A DNA stretch of 8,868 bases from Pseudomonadota bacterium. GTDB taxonomy: Bacteria > Pseudomonadota > Gammaproteobacteria > Steroidobacterales > Steroidobacteraceae. Position 1 is the first letter of the stretch; the number at the start of each line of letters is the position of its first letter. This document shows positions 1-8,798 of this stretch, piece by piece. The position numbers and the translations under genes are program-made. Below the pieces are notes generated by a model. It was not told where the DNA came from and did no database searches. It saw nothing but the letters and a program-made list of their open reading frames with translations. The stretch covers positions 1 through 8,868 of the forward strand of contig JAKAZP010000083.1 in the NCBI GenBank assembly GCA_021815905.1, read 5' to 3'.

Positions 1-59
1 CCGCGCAGCTGATCGGCGAGATCCGCCCGGGCACCCGCGGCGTCGTGATCCTCGATTGA
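1..59 (+). CDS. purM: Phosphoribosylformylglycinamidine cyclo-ligase (PurM), C-terminal end only
   Basis: Only the last 18 codons are inside the window; the gene begins upstream. The frame reads LIGEIRPGTRGVVILD before a TGA at 57-59. This resembles the end of PurM (AIR synthetase), which typically closes with an IGE/IGI-x-x-G-x-x-x-VV-type strand. PurM makes aminoimidazole ribonucleotide from FGAM and ATP in purine synthesis. The assignment rests on this short match and on position: purN follows at once with a 4-base stop/start overlap (TTGA), and purM-purN is a common proteobacterial pair. The fragment is too short for proof. Confidence 0.65.
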   Translation, partial: AQLIGEIRPGTRGVVILD

Positions 60-718
60 GCACGCCTCGATCGCTCCGGCTCGCGATTCTCGTCTCCGGG
101 CGAGGCTCCAACATGACCGCGATCGCGAGAGCCTGCGCCGGTGGCGCCCTGCGCGCGCGCATCGCCCTGGTGATCGCCGATTCCGCCGGCATCGGCGCAC
201 TCGATGCCGCGCGCGCGCTCGGCATCGACACGCGCACCGTCGCCTGGGAAGGCGGCGCGGCGCGCGCGCAGTTCGAGCGCGCGCTCGGGCAGACGCTCGA
301 GAGCGCGCAACCGGACCTCATCGTGCTCGCCGGCTTCATGCGCGTTCTCTCGGCGCCGTTCGTCGAGGCGCGCGCCGGGCGCATGCTCAACATCCATCCG
401 TCGCTCCTGCCGAAGTTTCGCGGCCTGCACACCCACCGGCGGGTGCTCGAGGCGGGCGAGCGCGTCCACGGCGCGAGCGTGCACTACGTCACCCCGGAGC
501 TCGACGGCGGACCGGTGATTCTGCAGTCGCGAGTCGCCGTGCGCGCCGGTGACACGGAGGAGATCCTGTCAGCTCGGGTTCAGTCGACCGAGCACATCAT
601 TTATCCCCGCGTGATCGGCTGGATCGCCGACGGCAGGCTCGCCTGGCGCGAGGGGCGTCCATGGCTCGACGACACACCGCTCGAGGCGCCGATCGTTGAG
701 GACTTCAATGCTCCATAG
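56..718 (+). CDS. purN: Phosphoribosylglycinamide formyltransferase (GART, PurN)
   Basis: A 220-residue cytoplasmic enzyme that transfers the formyl group of 10-formyltetrahydrofolate to glycinamide ribonucleotide, the third step of purine synthesis. The N-terminal phosphate-binding motif GRGSN is at residues 15-19. The catalytic core HPSLLPKFRGLHTH is at 114-127. The active-site triad corresponds to N112, H114 and D150, the last in the motif ELDGGPVILQ. Length is normal for the family (about 210-220). The start is TTG at 56, because the first in-frame ATG (residue 20) would delete GRGSN. That TTG overlaps the stop of the preceding probable purM (TTGA, 56-59), so translational coupling is likely; no clear Shine-Dalgarno sequence precedes it. 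The 3' end overlaps the next gene by 11 bases. Very sure of the function. Confidence 0.97.
   Translation: MSTPRSLRLAILVSGRGSNMTAIARACAGGALRARIALVIADSAGIGALDAARALGIDTRTVAWEGGAARAQFERALGQTLESAQPDLIVLAGFMRVLSAPFVEARAGRMLNIHPSLLPKFRGLHTHRRVLEAGERVHGASVHYVTPELDGGPVILQSRVAVRAGDTEEILSARVQSTEHIIYPRVIGWIADGRLAWREGRPWLDDTPLEAPIVEDFNAP
698..702 (+). promoter_or_regulatory. Ribosome binding site that fixes the DUF3108 gene start
   Basis: GAGGA lies inside the 3' end of purN, five bases before the ATG at 708. It supports that ATG over the in-frame TTG at 696, which would sit upstream of the site itself and add four residues to the signal peptide. Confidence 0.6.
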
Positions 719-1487
719 CGTGCCGCGCGCCGCGGCACTGGTCGCCGCCGCGGTGCTCGCCGCGGCGGCGCCGTCGGCCGTCCCGGCCGGCGAGCCCCCG
801 ATCCAGGCGCAGGCCGGAACGCTCGGTGCGCTCCCCGCTCACCCGGGCGAGGCGCCGAGGCCCTTCGACGCGACCTATTCGGTCGCCTGGCACGGCATCG
901 GCGCCGGCACCTCGACTCTCAGGCTCGAGCGCACGGCTGCGGCCGATGAGTATCTCTACACCTCCACCATCAGGGCCAGCGGACTCTTCCGCCTGGTATT
1001 TCCCCATCCCGTCCGCCAGTCGAGCCGATTTCGGGTCGCCGGCGGCCAGGTGATTCCGCTCGCCTTCGAATCCTCGGGCGCGGGCGAGAGCGCGATAGTG
1101 CAGTTCGACTGGAAGTTCAATCAGGTCACGGGCACCGCCAAGGGCAAGCTCCTCGACCGCCCGCTGCATGAAGGCACGCAGGATCCGCTGTCGGTGCAGA
1201 TCGCGCTGATGCTCGCGCTTGAGGCCGGTCAGCCGCCGGACTCGTTCTGGATGCTCGACACCGACGAGATCGAGCAATTCGAATACGTGCGCCGCGGAAC
1301 GGCCACGCTCGACACGCCGCTCGGAATGCTCCCGACGGTGATCTACACGAGTCACGCGCACGGCTCCGACCGCACCACCTGGCTGTGGCTCGCGCCGGCG
1401 CTCGACTACATGCCCGCGCGCGCGGAGCAGCGCGTCAAGGGCGACACGCAGCTGTCGATGAAGATCCGCGCCTTCACCCGCGGGTGA
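708..1487 (+). CDS. Exported DUF3108 domain protein
   Basis: A 259-residue protein of the DUF3108 family, whose biochemical role is not established. The N-terminus is a signal peptide: R7, an Ala/Val/Leu-rich core at about 8-22, and a likely cleavage site after VPA (residue 27). A short Pro/Ala-rich linker follows, and the mature domain starts near residue 52 with the typical opening PFDATYSVAW. Later family-like segments are DPLSVQIAL (159-167) and TTWLWLAPALDYMPAR (223-238). The mature part looks like a beta-rich periplasmic or envelope protein with no further membrane segment. It overlaps purN by 11 bases and is probably cotranscribed with it; this pairing is frequent in beta- and gammaproteobacteria, though no purine role follows from that. 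Family call is fairly sure, function unknown. Confidence 0.85.
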   Translation: MLHSVPRAAALVAAAVLAAAAPSAVPAGEPPIQAQAGTLGALPAHPGEAPRPFDATYSVAWHGIGAGTSTLRLERTAAADEYLYTSTIRASGLFRLVFPHPVRQSSRFRVAGGQVIPLAFESSGAGESAIVQFDWKFNQVTGTAKGKLLDRPLHEGTQDPLSVQIALMLALEAGQPPDSFWMLDTDEIEQFEYVRRGTATLDTPLGMLPTVIYTSHAHGSDRTTWLWLAPALDYMPARAEQRVKGDTQLSMKIRAFTRG

Positions 1488-1538
1488 CCGGCTCCGCGCC
1501 CGCGGTGAGGCTCGTGCGCCCCCCGCGCCCGGAAGCGC

Positions 1539-2720
1539 TCACAGCGTTCCCAGCGCTTTGAACTGCTTGGCGAGCTTCAGCTGCTGACCCTGGTAGTTCG
1601 ACGCCGCGTCGTTCCCATAGAGCGCGTCCGGCCGCTCCGCCATGCGCTCGTAACGCAGCCACCCCACGGTCTGGCCGTGCTCCAGCAGGAAGGGCACCTC
1701 GTGGGAGCGAACTTCCAACACGCCCCGGCTGCTGCCGGCGCGCCTCGTCCTCATGTCCCAGCCGAATCCGGGATCGAAGAAGCCGGCGTAATGCACCCGA
1801 AACTCCCCGGCCCGGGTGTCGTACGGGAGCATCTCCGCGGCGAACTCGGGAGGCACGGCGATCGCCTCCTTCGTCACCAGGATGTAGAACTCATCCGGGT
1901 CCAGGATCAGCGAGGATTCCTTGTGGAAGCGCAGCGGCTCCCAGAAGTCGAGGGGGTCGTAGTCGCGGCGGTCGAGATCGATGCGCCGCGCATGCTTCTT
2001 CGCACGCCAGCCGACGAGCCCGCGCTCGGTATCCGCCCCCTTCAGATCGATGGTGAAGGGCAACATGCCGGTTCGCTCGCTGATGGCGGTCGAGTCGGCG
2101 ACCTGCCCCTCCGTGAGCAAGGACCGCCAGTCCGCGACCGTGATCGGCCGCGGATGCTCGCCGCGGGTGCGGCGGAACCGGAGCTGATTGAGCCGCGTGC
2201 CCGTTCTCACCACGATGCTGAAGCTGCGCGGGGCGACTTCGATGTAGAGCTGCCCCTGGTAGCCCTCCTCGAGCTGGTCGAAGAGCGTCGCCCGATCGGC
2301 GATGAGTCTCGTCAGGATGTCGAGCCGGCCGGTCGAGCTCTTGGGGTTGGCGAACGCCGCCACCGCGCTCCTCAGGTTGACGCTCTCGAGCAGCGGGATG
2401 ACGTACACCCGGCCCTTCTCGAGCACCGCGCCGTCGTGAAGATCGAGCCTGAAGCGCTCGAAGCTCGAGTCCAGCTCCCTCATCTTCTCGAGCACCTTCA
2501 TGCCCTTTCCGGGCAGGAAGCTCGCATCGACCGGATAGGCGTACTCCCCGAGCCGCAGGTCGATGCTCGCCGGCTGGATCTGGTCGGGAAGGATCTCGCC
2601 GTTTCGCAGGATGCCTGCCGGGAGGATCTCCCCGGCGATCAGCATCTCCCGGATCTTCTGACACGGCAGGATGCCGGTGTAGGAGGGTGACCGCGCGGCG
2701 GACTCGGCGGATGAGCTCAT
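1539..2720 (-). CDS. dcd: Two-domain dCTP deaminase (2'-deoxycytidine 5'-triphosphate deaminase)
   Basis: A 393-residue protein, about twice the usual Dcd length (about 190). It should deaminate dCTP to dUTP to feed dTMP synthesis in the cytoplasm. The N-terminal domain (about 15-190) opens with TGILP and has QIQPASIDLRLG (47-58) and NPKSSTGRLD (125-134). S128/S129 and R132 match the S-x-x-x-R catalytic signature of Dcd. EGYQGQLYIEV (152-162) supplies the catalytic Glu, E161. The C-terminal domain (about 260-360) repeats the dUTPase-like pattern, with FFDPGFG (314-320) and GVLEVRS (333-339). There, however, MLPYDTRAGEF stands where the SSxxR motif should be, so it is probably structural. The gene lies 42 bp after apbC on the same strand; no clear Shine-Dalgarno sequence precedes the ATG. 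It converges on the DUF3108 gene with 51 bp between stops. The deaminase call is strong; exact substrate and product are inferred. Confidence 0.88.
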   Translation of the reverse strand: MSSSAESAARSPSYTGILPCQKIREMLIAGEILPAGILRNGEILPDQIQPASIDLRLGEYAYPVDASFLPGKGMKVLEKMRELDSSFERFRLDLHDGAVLEKGRVYVIPLLESVNLRSAVAAFANPKSSTGRLDILTRLIADRATLFDQLEEGYQGQLYIEVAPRSFSIVVRTGTRLNQLRFRRTRGEHPRPITVADWRSLLTEGQVADSTAISERTGMLPFTIDLKGADTERGLVGWRAKKHARRIDLDRRDYDPLDFWEPLRFHKESSLILDPDEFYILVTKEAIAVPPEFAAEMLPYDTRAGEFRVHYAGFFDPGFGWDMRTRRAGSSRGVLEVRSHEVPFLLEHGQTVGWLRYERMAERPDALYGNDAASNYQGQQLKLAKQFKALGTL

Positions 2721-2762
2721 CGGTGCAGGCTTGGGGTCGGCACTGAGCGGGGAGGTCCCGCC

Positions 2763-3860
2763 TCAGGTGTCTTCGATGACGATCTTCGGAAACACGCTGC
2801 TGCGGTCCCGCGCCCGCAGCGCAAGCGCACCCGCGGTGCGCCGGGCCATGTCGAGGTACGCGCGCGCCCGCGCGGAATCGGGCGCCGCGACCACCGTCGG
2901 GCGCCCCCCGTCGGCCTCTTCACGGATCTGCGCATCGAGCGGCAGCTCGCCGAGGAACTTCACGTTGTACTGCTTGGCCATGCGCGCCCCGCCGCCCGCG
3001 CCGAAGATGTGCTCGACGTGGCCGCAGTGGCTGCAGACGTGCACGCTCATGTTCTCCACGATGCCGAGCACGGGCACCGACACCTTCTCGAACATCTTGA
3101 GCCCCTTGCGGGCATCGGCGAGCGCGATGTCCTGGGGTGTGGTCACGATCACCGCGCCCGCCACCGGCACCCGCTGCGCGAGCGTCAGCTGGATGTCGCC
3201 GGTGCCCGGCGGCATGTCGATCACGAGGTAATCGAGCTCCCCCCAGTCGGTCTCGGTGAGCAGCTGCGTGAGCGCCTGAGTCACCATGGGGCCGCGCCAG
3301 ACCATCGGCTGCTCGGCATCCACCAGGAACCCGATCGACATCGCCCGCACCCCGTGCCTCTCGAGCGGCTTCAAGTGCCTGCCGTCCGGTGCGGTCGGCG
3401 TCTCTCCCGCAAGACCGAGCATGAGCGGCTGGCTCGGTCCGTAGATGTCCGCATCCAGCATCCCGACGCGCGCGCCCTGGCGCACCCAGGCGAGCGCGAG
3501 GTTGGCGGCCACGGTGGACTTGCCGACGCCGCCCTTTCCGGAGGCCACCGCCACGATGTTCTTCACCTCCCCGAGCGGCTTCAGATTCCGCTGCACGGCA
3601 TGCGAGCGGATCTCGGCCACGAGCTCGAGTGCGAGCGTACCCTGGATGCCCGCCGCCCGAAGGTGCGCCCCGAGCGCCGCGGCGAGCTCCTCCCGATAGC
3701 CCCCGACGGGGTAGCCGAGCGCGATGAGCGCCCTGAATCCCTCGGCGGTCGCACTGACCTCACGCAGCGCACCGGCCTCCCCGAGACTCTCCTCGAGGTA
3801 CGGGTCCACGTACGAGCGCAGCGCGGCCCGCACGGCATCGAGCGTCGAATCGTCTTTCAT
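2763..3860 (-). CDS. apbC: Iron-sulfur cluster carrier protein ApbC (Mrp/NBP35-family P-loop ATPase)
   Basis: A 365-residue cytoplasmic P-loop ATPase that binds Fe-S clusters and passes them to apo-proteins. The N-terminal part (about 5-90) is a MIP18/DUF59-like domain. The deviant Walker A motif KGGVGKST is at 109-116, preceded by NIVAVASG. DADIYGPSQP (136-145) is the family switch region. The Walker B-like strand YLVIDMPPGTGD is at 211-222. The cluster-binding pair is C276-x-x-C279 in NMSVHVCSHCG. All hallmark residues are present and length is normal. It is first in a two-gene minus-strand unit with the dCTP deaminase 42 bp downstream. An apbC-dcd order, often beside metG, is known in gammaproteobacteria; metG is not here. 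The start ATG lacks a recognisable Shine-Dalgarno sequence. Confidence 0.95.
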   Translation of the reverse strand: MKDDSTLDAVRAALRSYVDPYLEESLGEAGALREVSATAEGFRALIALGYPVGGYREELAAALGAHLRAAGIQGTLALELVAEIRSHAVQRNLKPLGEVKNIVAVASGKGGVGKSTVAANLALAWVRQGARVGMLDADIYGPSQPLMLGLAGETPTAPDGRHLKPLERHGVRAMSIGFLVDAEQPMVWRGPMVTQALTQLLTETDWGELDYLVIDMPPGTGDIQLTLAQRVPVAGAVIVTTPQDIALADARKGLKMFEKVSVPVLGIVENMSVHVCSHCGHVEHIFGAGGGARMAKQYNVKFLGELPLDAQIREEADGGRPTVVAAPDSARARAYLDMARRTAGALALRARDRSSVFPKIVIEDT

Positions 3861-3866
3861 GGTGAA

Positions 3867-3872
3867 ATTCTA
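3867..3872 (-). promoter_or_regulatory. apbC: Candidate -10 element for a leaderless apbC transcript
   Basis: On the minus strand TAGAAT is followed by six bases (TTCACC) and then the apbC ATG. If this is a sigma-70 -10 box, transcription would start at or next to the A of the start codon, which would fit the missing Shine-Dalgarno sequence. The -35 region is poor: ATGCAC at 17-bp spacing matches TTGACA at only two positions. Tentative. Confidence 0.25.
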
Positions 3873-3933
3873 GAGCCTGGCGCGCCGGCGTGCATGATGT
3901 CGATGGGGTCTCGGTCTGTGGCGGCCAAGCCTA

Positions 3934-3942
3934 TGGCATAAT
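3934..3942 (+). promoter_or_regulatory. Extended -10 promoter for the HEAT-kinase/PilT genes
   Basis: TGGCATAAT consists of a TGn extension plus CATAAT, five of six bases matching TATAAT. It lies in one of the few AT-richer spots between two divergent genes. No good -35 hexamer exists at 15-18 bp, which an extended -10 can compensate. A start near 3948-3950 would give a leader of about 135 bases. The core TATGGCATA (3932-3940 with its flank) is nearly symmetrical, so the element might also serve the opposite strand. Confidence 0.4.
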
Positions 3943-3956
3943 TCGCCCAAGTGCCC

Positions 3957-4013
3957 GGCTCGGGCGCCAGCGCCCGAGCCCGCTGATGCGGGAGTGGCGC
4001 GCGCCCCGGCGCG
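3957..4013 (+). other. Three consecutive GC-rich hairpins in the leader of the HEAT-kinase gene
   Basis: First, a perfect 11-bp inverted repeat, GGCTCGGGCGC (3957-3967) and GCGCCCGAGCC (3970-3980), with a 2-base centre. Second, CCCGC-TGAT-GCGGG (3979-3992), sharing two bases with the first so that the two compete at the junction. Third, CGCGCC-CC-GGCGCG (4000-4013). No T-run follows any of them, so none is a standard intrinsic terminator. They start within about ten bases of the proposed transcription start. The stretch 3861-4083 holds no other gene that I can support. Confidence 0.5.
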
Positions 4014-4067
4014 GTGCCGTCAGTCCAAGGGAGCGAGGCTGCCGCGAGGGAATCGCGCAGGAGTGAC

Positions 4068-4083
4068 TCAGCGGAAAGGCTGA
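4068..4083 (+). promoter_or_regulatory. Ribosome binding site shown in the loop of a small hairpin
   Basis: TCAGC (4068-4072) pairs with GCTGA (4079-4083) around the 6-base loop GGAAAG, directly before the ATG at 4084. The purine-rich GGAAAGG (4073-4079) is the Shine-Dalgarno sequence, with four bases before the start codon. Whether the five-pair stem forms in the mRNA is not shown. An AGGAG further up (4059-4063) is too far away to serve this start. Confidence 0.5.
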
Positions 4084-6480
<2,397 letters not shown>

Positions 6481-6612
6481 GCGCCGAACTCCGTGCGTTA
6501 CGTCAAATTTTTCCGCACAAGCCATTGATTCCTGAGGCCTGAGGGGGCAAAAGGAGCGTACCGGCCCCGCCGCGCACGCGCGGGGTGTCGCGGCACGCGA
6601 GAGGTAAGCGAC
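6481..6612 (+). other. Leader between kinase and first pilT: AT-rich patch, orphan AAGGAG, GC hairpin
   Basis: No gene is supported here. An AT-rich patch lies at 6498-6530, unusual for this DNA; it contains TCAAATTTTT, a partial match to an IHF site. TTGATT (6525-6530) with CAAAAG 17 bp later is at best a weak promoter. A tandem repeat of CCTGAGG is at 6531-6544. AAGGAG (6551-6556) looks like a strong ribosome binding site but no sensible start follows it. CCCCG-c-CGCG (6565-6574) can pair with CGCGCGGGG (6577-6585), a strong stem with one bulged C. No T-run follows, so it is not a standard terminator. Confidence 0.4.
6601..6605 (+). promoter_or_regulatory. Ribosome binding site deciding the TTG start of the first pilT
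   Basis: GAGGT sits seven bases before the TTG at 6613. No ATG or GTG in the same frame gives a better start, and the resulting N-terminus matches that of the paralogue downstream. Confidence 0.6.
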
Positions 6613-7719
6613 TTGGCGCGCATAGACGCCTTTTTGAAGCTCGGTACGCAACAGGGCTGCTCGGACGTGCATCTGGCCGTCGGAGTGCCGCCCATGCTGC
6701 GCATGCAGGGCGATCTGCTGCCGATCAAGTTCCGCGATCTGCGCGCCGCGGAGCTCGAAGGCTACATCATGGAGATCCTGAGCCGTTCCCAGGCCGAGGT
6801 GTTCGCCACGGGACAGGACCTCGATTTCTCCTATGTCTCGGCCGATGGCGGCCGGTTTCGCGTCAACGTCTTTCGCAAGGACACCGGCATCGGCGCCACC
6901 TTCCGCGCCATTCCCTCCGAGGTCCCCTCGCTCGAGAAGCTCGCCCTGCCGGCGACCGTCACCCGGCTGTGCGACTTTCATCAGGGCATGGTGCTCGTCA
7001 CCGGCTCGACCGGAACCGGCAAGTCGACCACGCTCGCGGCGATGATCAACCATCTGAACGAGACCCGTAAGCTCAACATCATCAGCCTCGAGGACCCGAT
7101 CGAGTTCGTGCACCGCAGCAAGCTCTCCCAGGTGATCCAGCGCGAGCTCGGGACGCACATTCCGAGCTTCGCCGAAGGCGTGCGCGCGGCCATGCGCGAG
7201 GATCCCGACGTCATCCTGGTCGGCGAGCTGCGCGATGCGGAGACGATTTCCATGGCCATGACCGCCGCCGAGACCGGACATCTCGTGCTCGGCACGCTGC
7301 ACACCACCAGCGCGGTGAAGACCATCGACCGCGTCATCGACGCGCTGCCGGTCGAGGAGCGCGAGCAGACCAAGAGCTTCCTCGCCCAGAGCCTGCTCGC
7401 GGTCGTCACCCAGGTCCTGGTGAAAACCCCCGACGCCCGCAGCCGCAAGGCGATCTGCGAGATCCTGATGATGACCAAGGCGATCGCCAAGCTCATCCAG
7501 ACGGACCAGACGTTCCAGATCCCGAGCCAGTTGCAGATGGGGCGCGATCTCGGCATGCAGCTGCTCGACCAGGCGCTGCTCGGGGCGATCGGCGCGCGCG
7601 AGATCGACCCGGACGATGCCTACTCGTACGCGACCGACAAGCGGCCGTTCCAGAAGTACGTGACCGACACCAGCATGCTGCCGAAGGTCGACCTGGCGGC
7701 GGCGGCGCCGGCCGCCTGA
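6613..7719 (+). CDS. pilT: PilT/PilU-family type IV pilus retraction ATPase, first copy
   Basis: A 368-residue hexameric secretion-type ATPase expected at the base of the type IV pilus, where it powers pilin disassembly and twitching. The N-terminal domain has CSDVHLAVGVPP (16-27) and RFRVNVFR (81-88). Walker A GSTGTGKST is at 131-139. The Asp box is SLEDPIEFVH (158-167). Walker B REDPDVILVGELRD (195-208) carries the catalytic Glu, E205. The His box TAAETGHLVLGTLHT (217-231) has both H223 and H230. The PilT motif AIRNLIRE is degraded to AIAKLIQT (290-297), and an extra Ala-rich tail (about 350-368) follows. PilB/GspE is excluded by length and by the absence of a long N-terminal domain and a zinc tetracysteine motif. 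The TTG start follows GAGGT. Because of the degraded motif and tail, it may act as the accessory PilU-like partner. Confidence 0.92.
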   Translation: MARIDAFLKLGTQQGCSDVHLAVGVPPMLRMQGDLLPIKFRDLRAAELEGYIMEILSRSQAEVFATGQDLDFSYVSADGGRFRVNVFRKDTGIGATFRAIPSEVPSLEKLALPATVTRLCDFHQGMVLVTGSTGTGKSTTLAAMINHLNETRKLNIISLEDPIEFVHRSKLSQVIQRELGTHIPSFAEGVRAAMREDPDVILVGELRDAETISMAMTAAETGHLVLGTLHTTSAVKTIDRVIDALPVEEREQTKSFLAQSLLAVVTQVLVKTPDARSRKAICEILMMTKAIAKLIQTDQTFQIPSQLQMGRDLGMQLLDQALLGAIGAREIDPDDAYSYATDKRPFQKYVTDTSMLPKVDLAAAAPAA

Positions 7720-7736
7720 GCCGCGAGTCCCGCGCC

Positions 7737-8798
7737 GTGCCCGCCATCGATCCGTTCCTGCTCGAGGTGCTGGAAAAGCGCGGCTCGGACCTGCACTTCA
7801 TCGCGGGCGATCCCCCCCGCATCCGCCAGTACGGGGATCTGATGCCGCTCAGGAGCGAGAGCCTCGCGCAGGACCTCGTGAAGGAGGCCCTGTACGAGAT
7901 CATGCCGAAGACGGCGCTCGAGCGCTTCGAGTCCAAGGACGGCGCCGACTTCGCCTACACCATCCCGGAGCGCGGGCGGTTTCGGGTGAACGTGATGCGC
8001 CAGTTGAACGGCATGGGCGCCGTGTTCCGCTCGATCCCCTCCAAGGCGCTCACGCTCGATGAGCTCAAGTTGCCGGAAGCGGTGCGCCAGCTCTGCCGGG
8101 CCAACAACGGCCTGATCCTGGTCACCGGCAAGACCGGATCGGGCAAGTCGACCACGCTCGCGGCGATGATCGACGACATCAACTCGCGCGTGAAGGGTCA
8201 CATCCTCACCATCGAGGATCCGATCGAGTTCGTGCATCAGAGGAAGAACTGCCTCATCAGCCAGCGCGAGATCGGCGTGCACAGCTCGAGCTTCGCGGGG
8301 GCGCTGCACTCGGCGCTGCGCGAGGATCCCGACGTCATCCTGGTAGGCGAGCTGCGCGACCTCGAGACCATGAGCATCGCGGTCACGGCGGCCGAGATGG
8401 GCATTCTCGTCATGGGAACGCTGCACACCAACGGGGCGGCGGCCACCGTCGATCGCATGGTCAACGTGTTTCCCTCCGACAAGCAGTCGCACGTGCGCAC
8501 CATGCTCTCGACCTCGCTCCGGGGCGTGGTCTCGCAGCAGCTGCTGCAGCGCGCCGACAAGCAGGGGCGGACCGTCGCGCTCGAGATTCTGATCAACACC
8601 CCGGCGGCCGCCAATCTGATCCGCCAGGGCAAGCTCGATCAGCTCGAGAACACCATGCAGGCCGGCGGCCAGTTCGGCATGCGCACCATGGACAGCGCCA
8701 TCCAACAGCTGCTCGAGCAGCGCCTGATCTCCGGCAAGGAGGCCTACCAGAAATCCATCAACAAGGCGAAGTTCGAGCCCCTGAAGGACATGGGCTAG
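7737..8798 (+). CDS. pilT: PilT-family type IV pilus retraction ATPase, second copy
   Basis: A 353-residue paralogue of the preceding gene. By hand alignment they share about 149 of the first 350 residues with no gap. It has GSDLHFIAGDPP (16-27), RFRVNVMR (81-88), Walker A GKTGSGKST (131-139), Asp box TIEDPIEFVH (158-167) and Walker B REDPDVILVGELRD (195-208) with E205. The C-terminal motif AAANLIRQ (290-297) is nearer to AIRNLIRE than in the first copy. The His box reads TAAEMGILVMGTLHT (217-231): the first His is I223 and only H230 remains. The start is GTG at 7737, 17 bases after the previous stop, with no clear Shine-Dalgarno sequence, so coupled translation is likely. The next in-frame Met (residue 36) would cut the domain. 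It may be pilU by position (pilT-pilU order), but its motifs look more like PilT; orthology is undecided. Confidence 0.92.
   Translation: MPAIDPFLLEVLEKRGSDLHFIAGDPPRIRQYGDLMPLRSESLAQDLVKEALYEIMPKTALERFESKDGADFAYTIPERGRFRVNVMRQLNGMGAVFRSIPSKALTLDELKLPEAVRQLCRANNGLILVTGKTGSGKSTTLAAMIDDINSRVKGHILTIEDPIEFVHQRKNCLISQREIGVHSSSFAGALHSALREDPDVILVGELRDLETMSIAVTAAEMGILVMGTLHTNGAAATVDRMVNVFPSDKQSHVRTMLSTSLRGVVSQQLLQRADKQGRTVALEILINTPAAANLIRQGKLDQLENTMQAGGQFGMRTMDSAIQQLLEQRLISGKEAYQKSINKAKFEPLKDMG

Noticed and set aside
1488..1538. Terminator between the convergent DUF3108 and dCTP deaminase genes
   Set aside because: Only a GTGAG/CTCAC pairing with a long loop is visible and there is no T- or A-run; nothing to support a terminator.
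1677..2690. A 337-residue plus-strand frame opposite the dCTP deaminase gene
   Set aside because: Complement of a well-supported gene; no motif and a composition typical of antisense frames. The same applies to 3009-3941 opposite apbC and 7620-8705 opposite the second pilT.
1539..2720. Anti-phage dCTP deaminase (nucleotide depletion defence)
   Set aside because: The protein resembles the housekeeping long dCTP deaminase, sits behind apbC in a conserved-type neighbourhood, and has no defence genes around it.
3957..3980. Intrinsic terminator for an upstream transcript
   Set aside because: The stem is strong but is followed by CGCTGATGCGGG, not a T-run, and no plus-strand gene ends just before it.
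3986..4066. A 26-codon leader peptide upstream of the kinase gene
   Set aside because: The ATG sits in a hairpin loop and stem without a ribosome site, there is no run of regulatory codons, and such short open frames are common by chance here.
6613..8798. PilB or GspE assembly ATPases in place of PilT types
   Set aside because: Both proteins are about 350-370 residues, lack the extra N-terminal domain and zinc-binding cysteines of assembly ATPases, and carry PilT-type His-box and C-terminal motif remnants.
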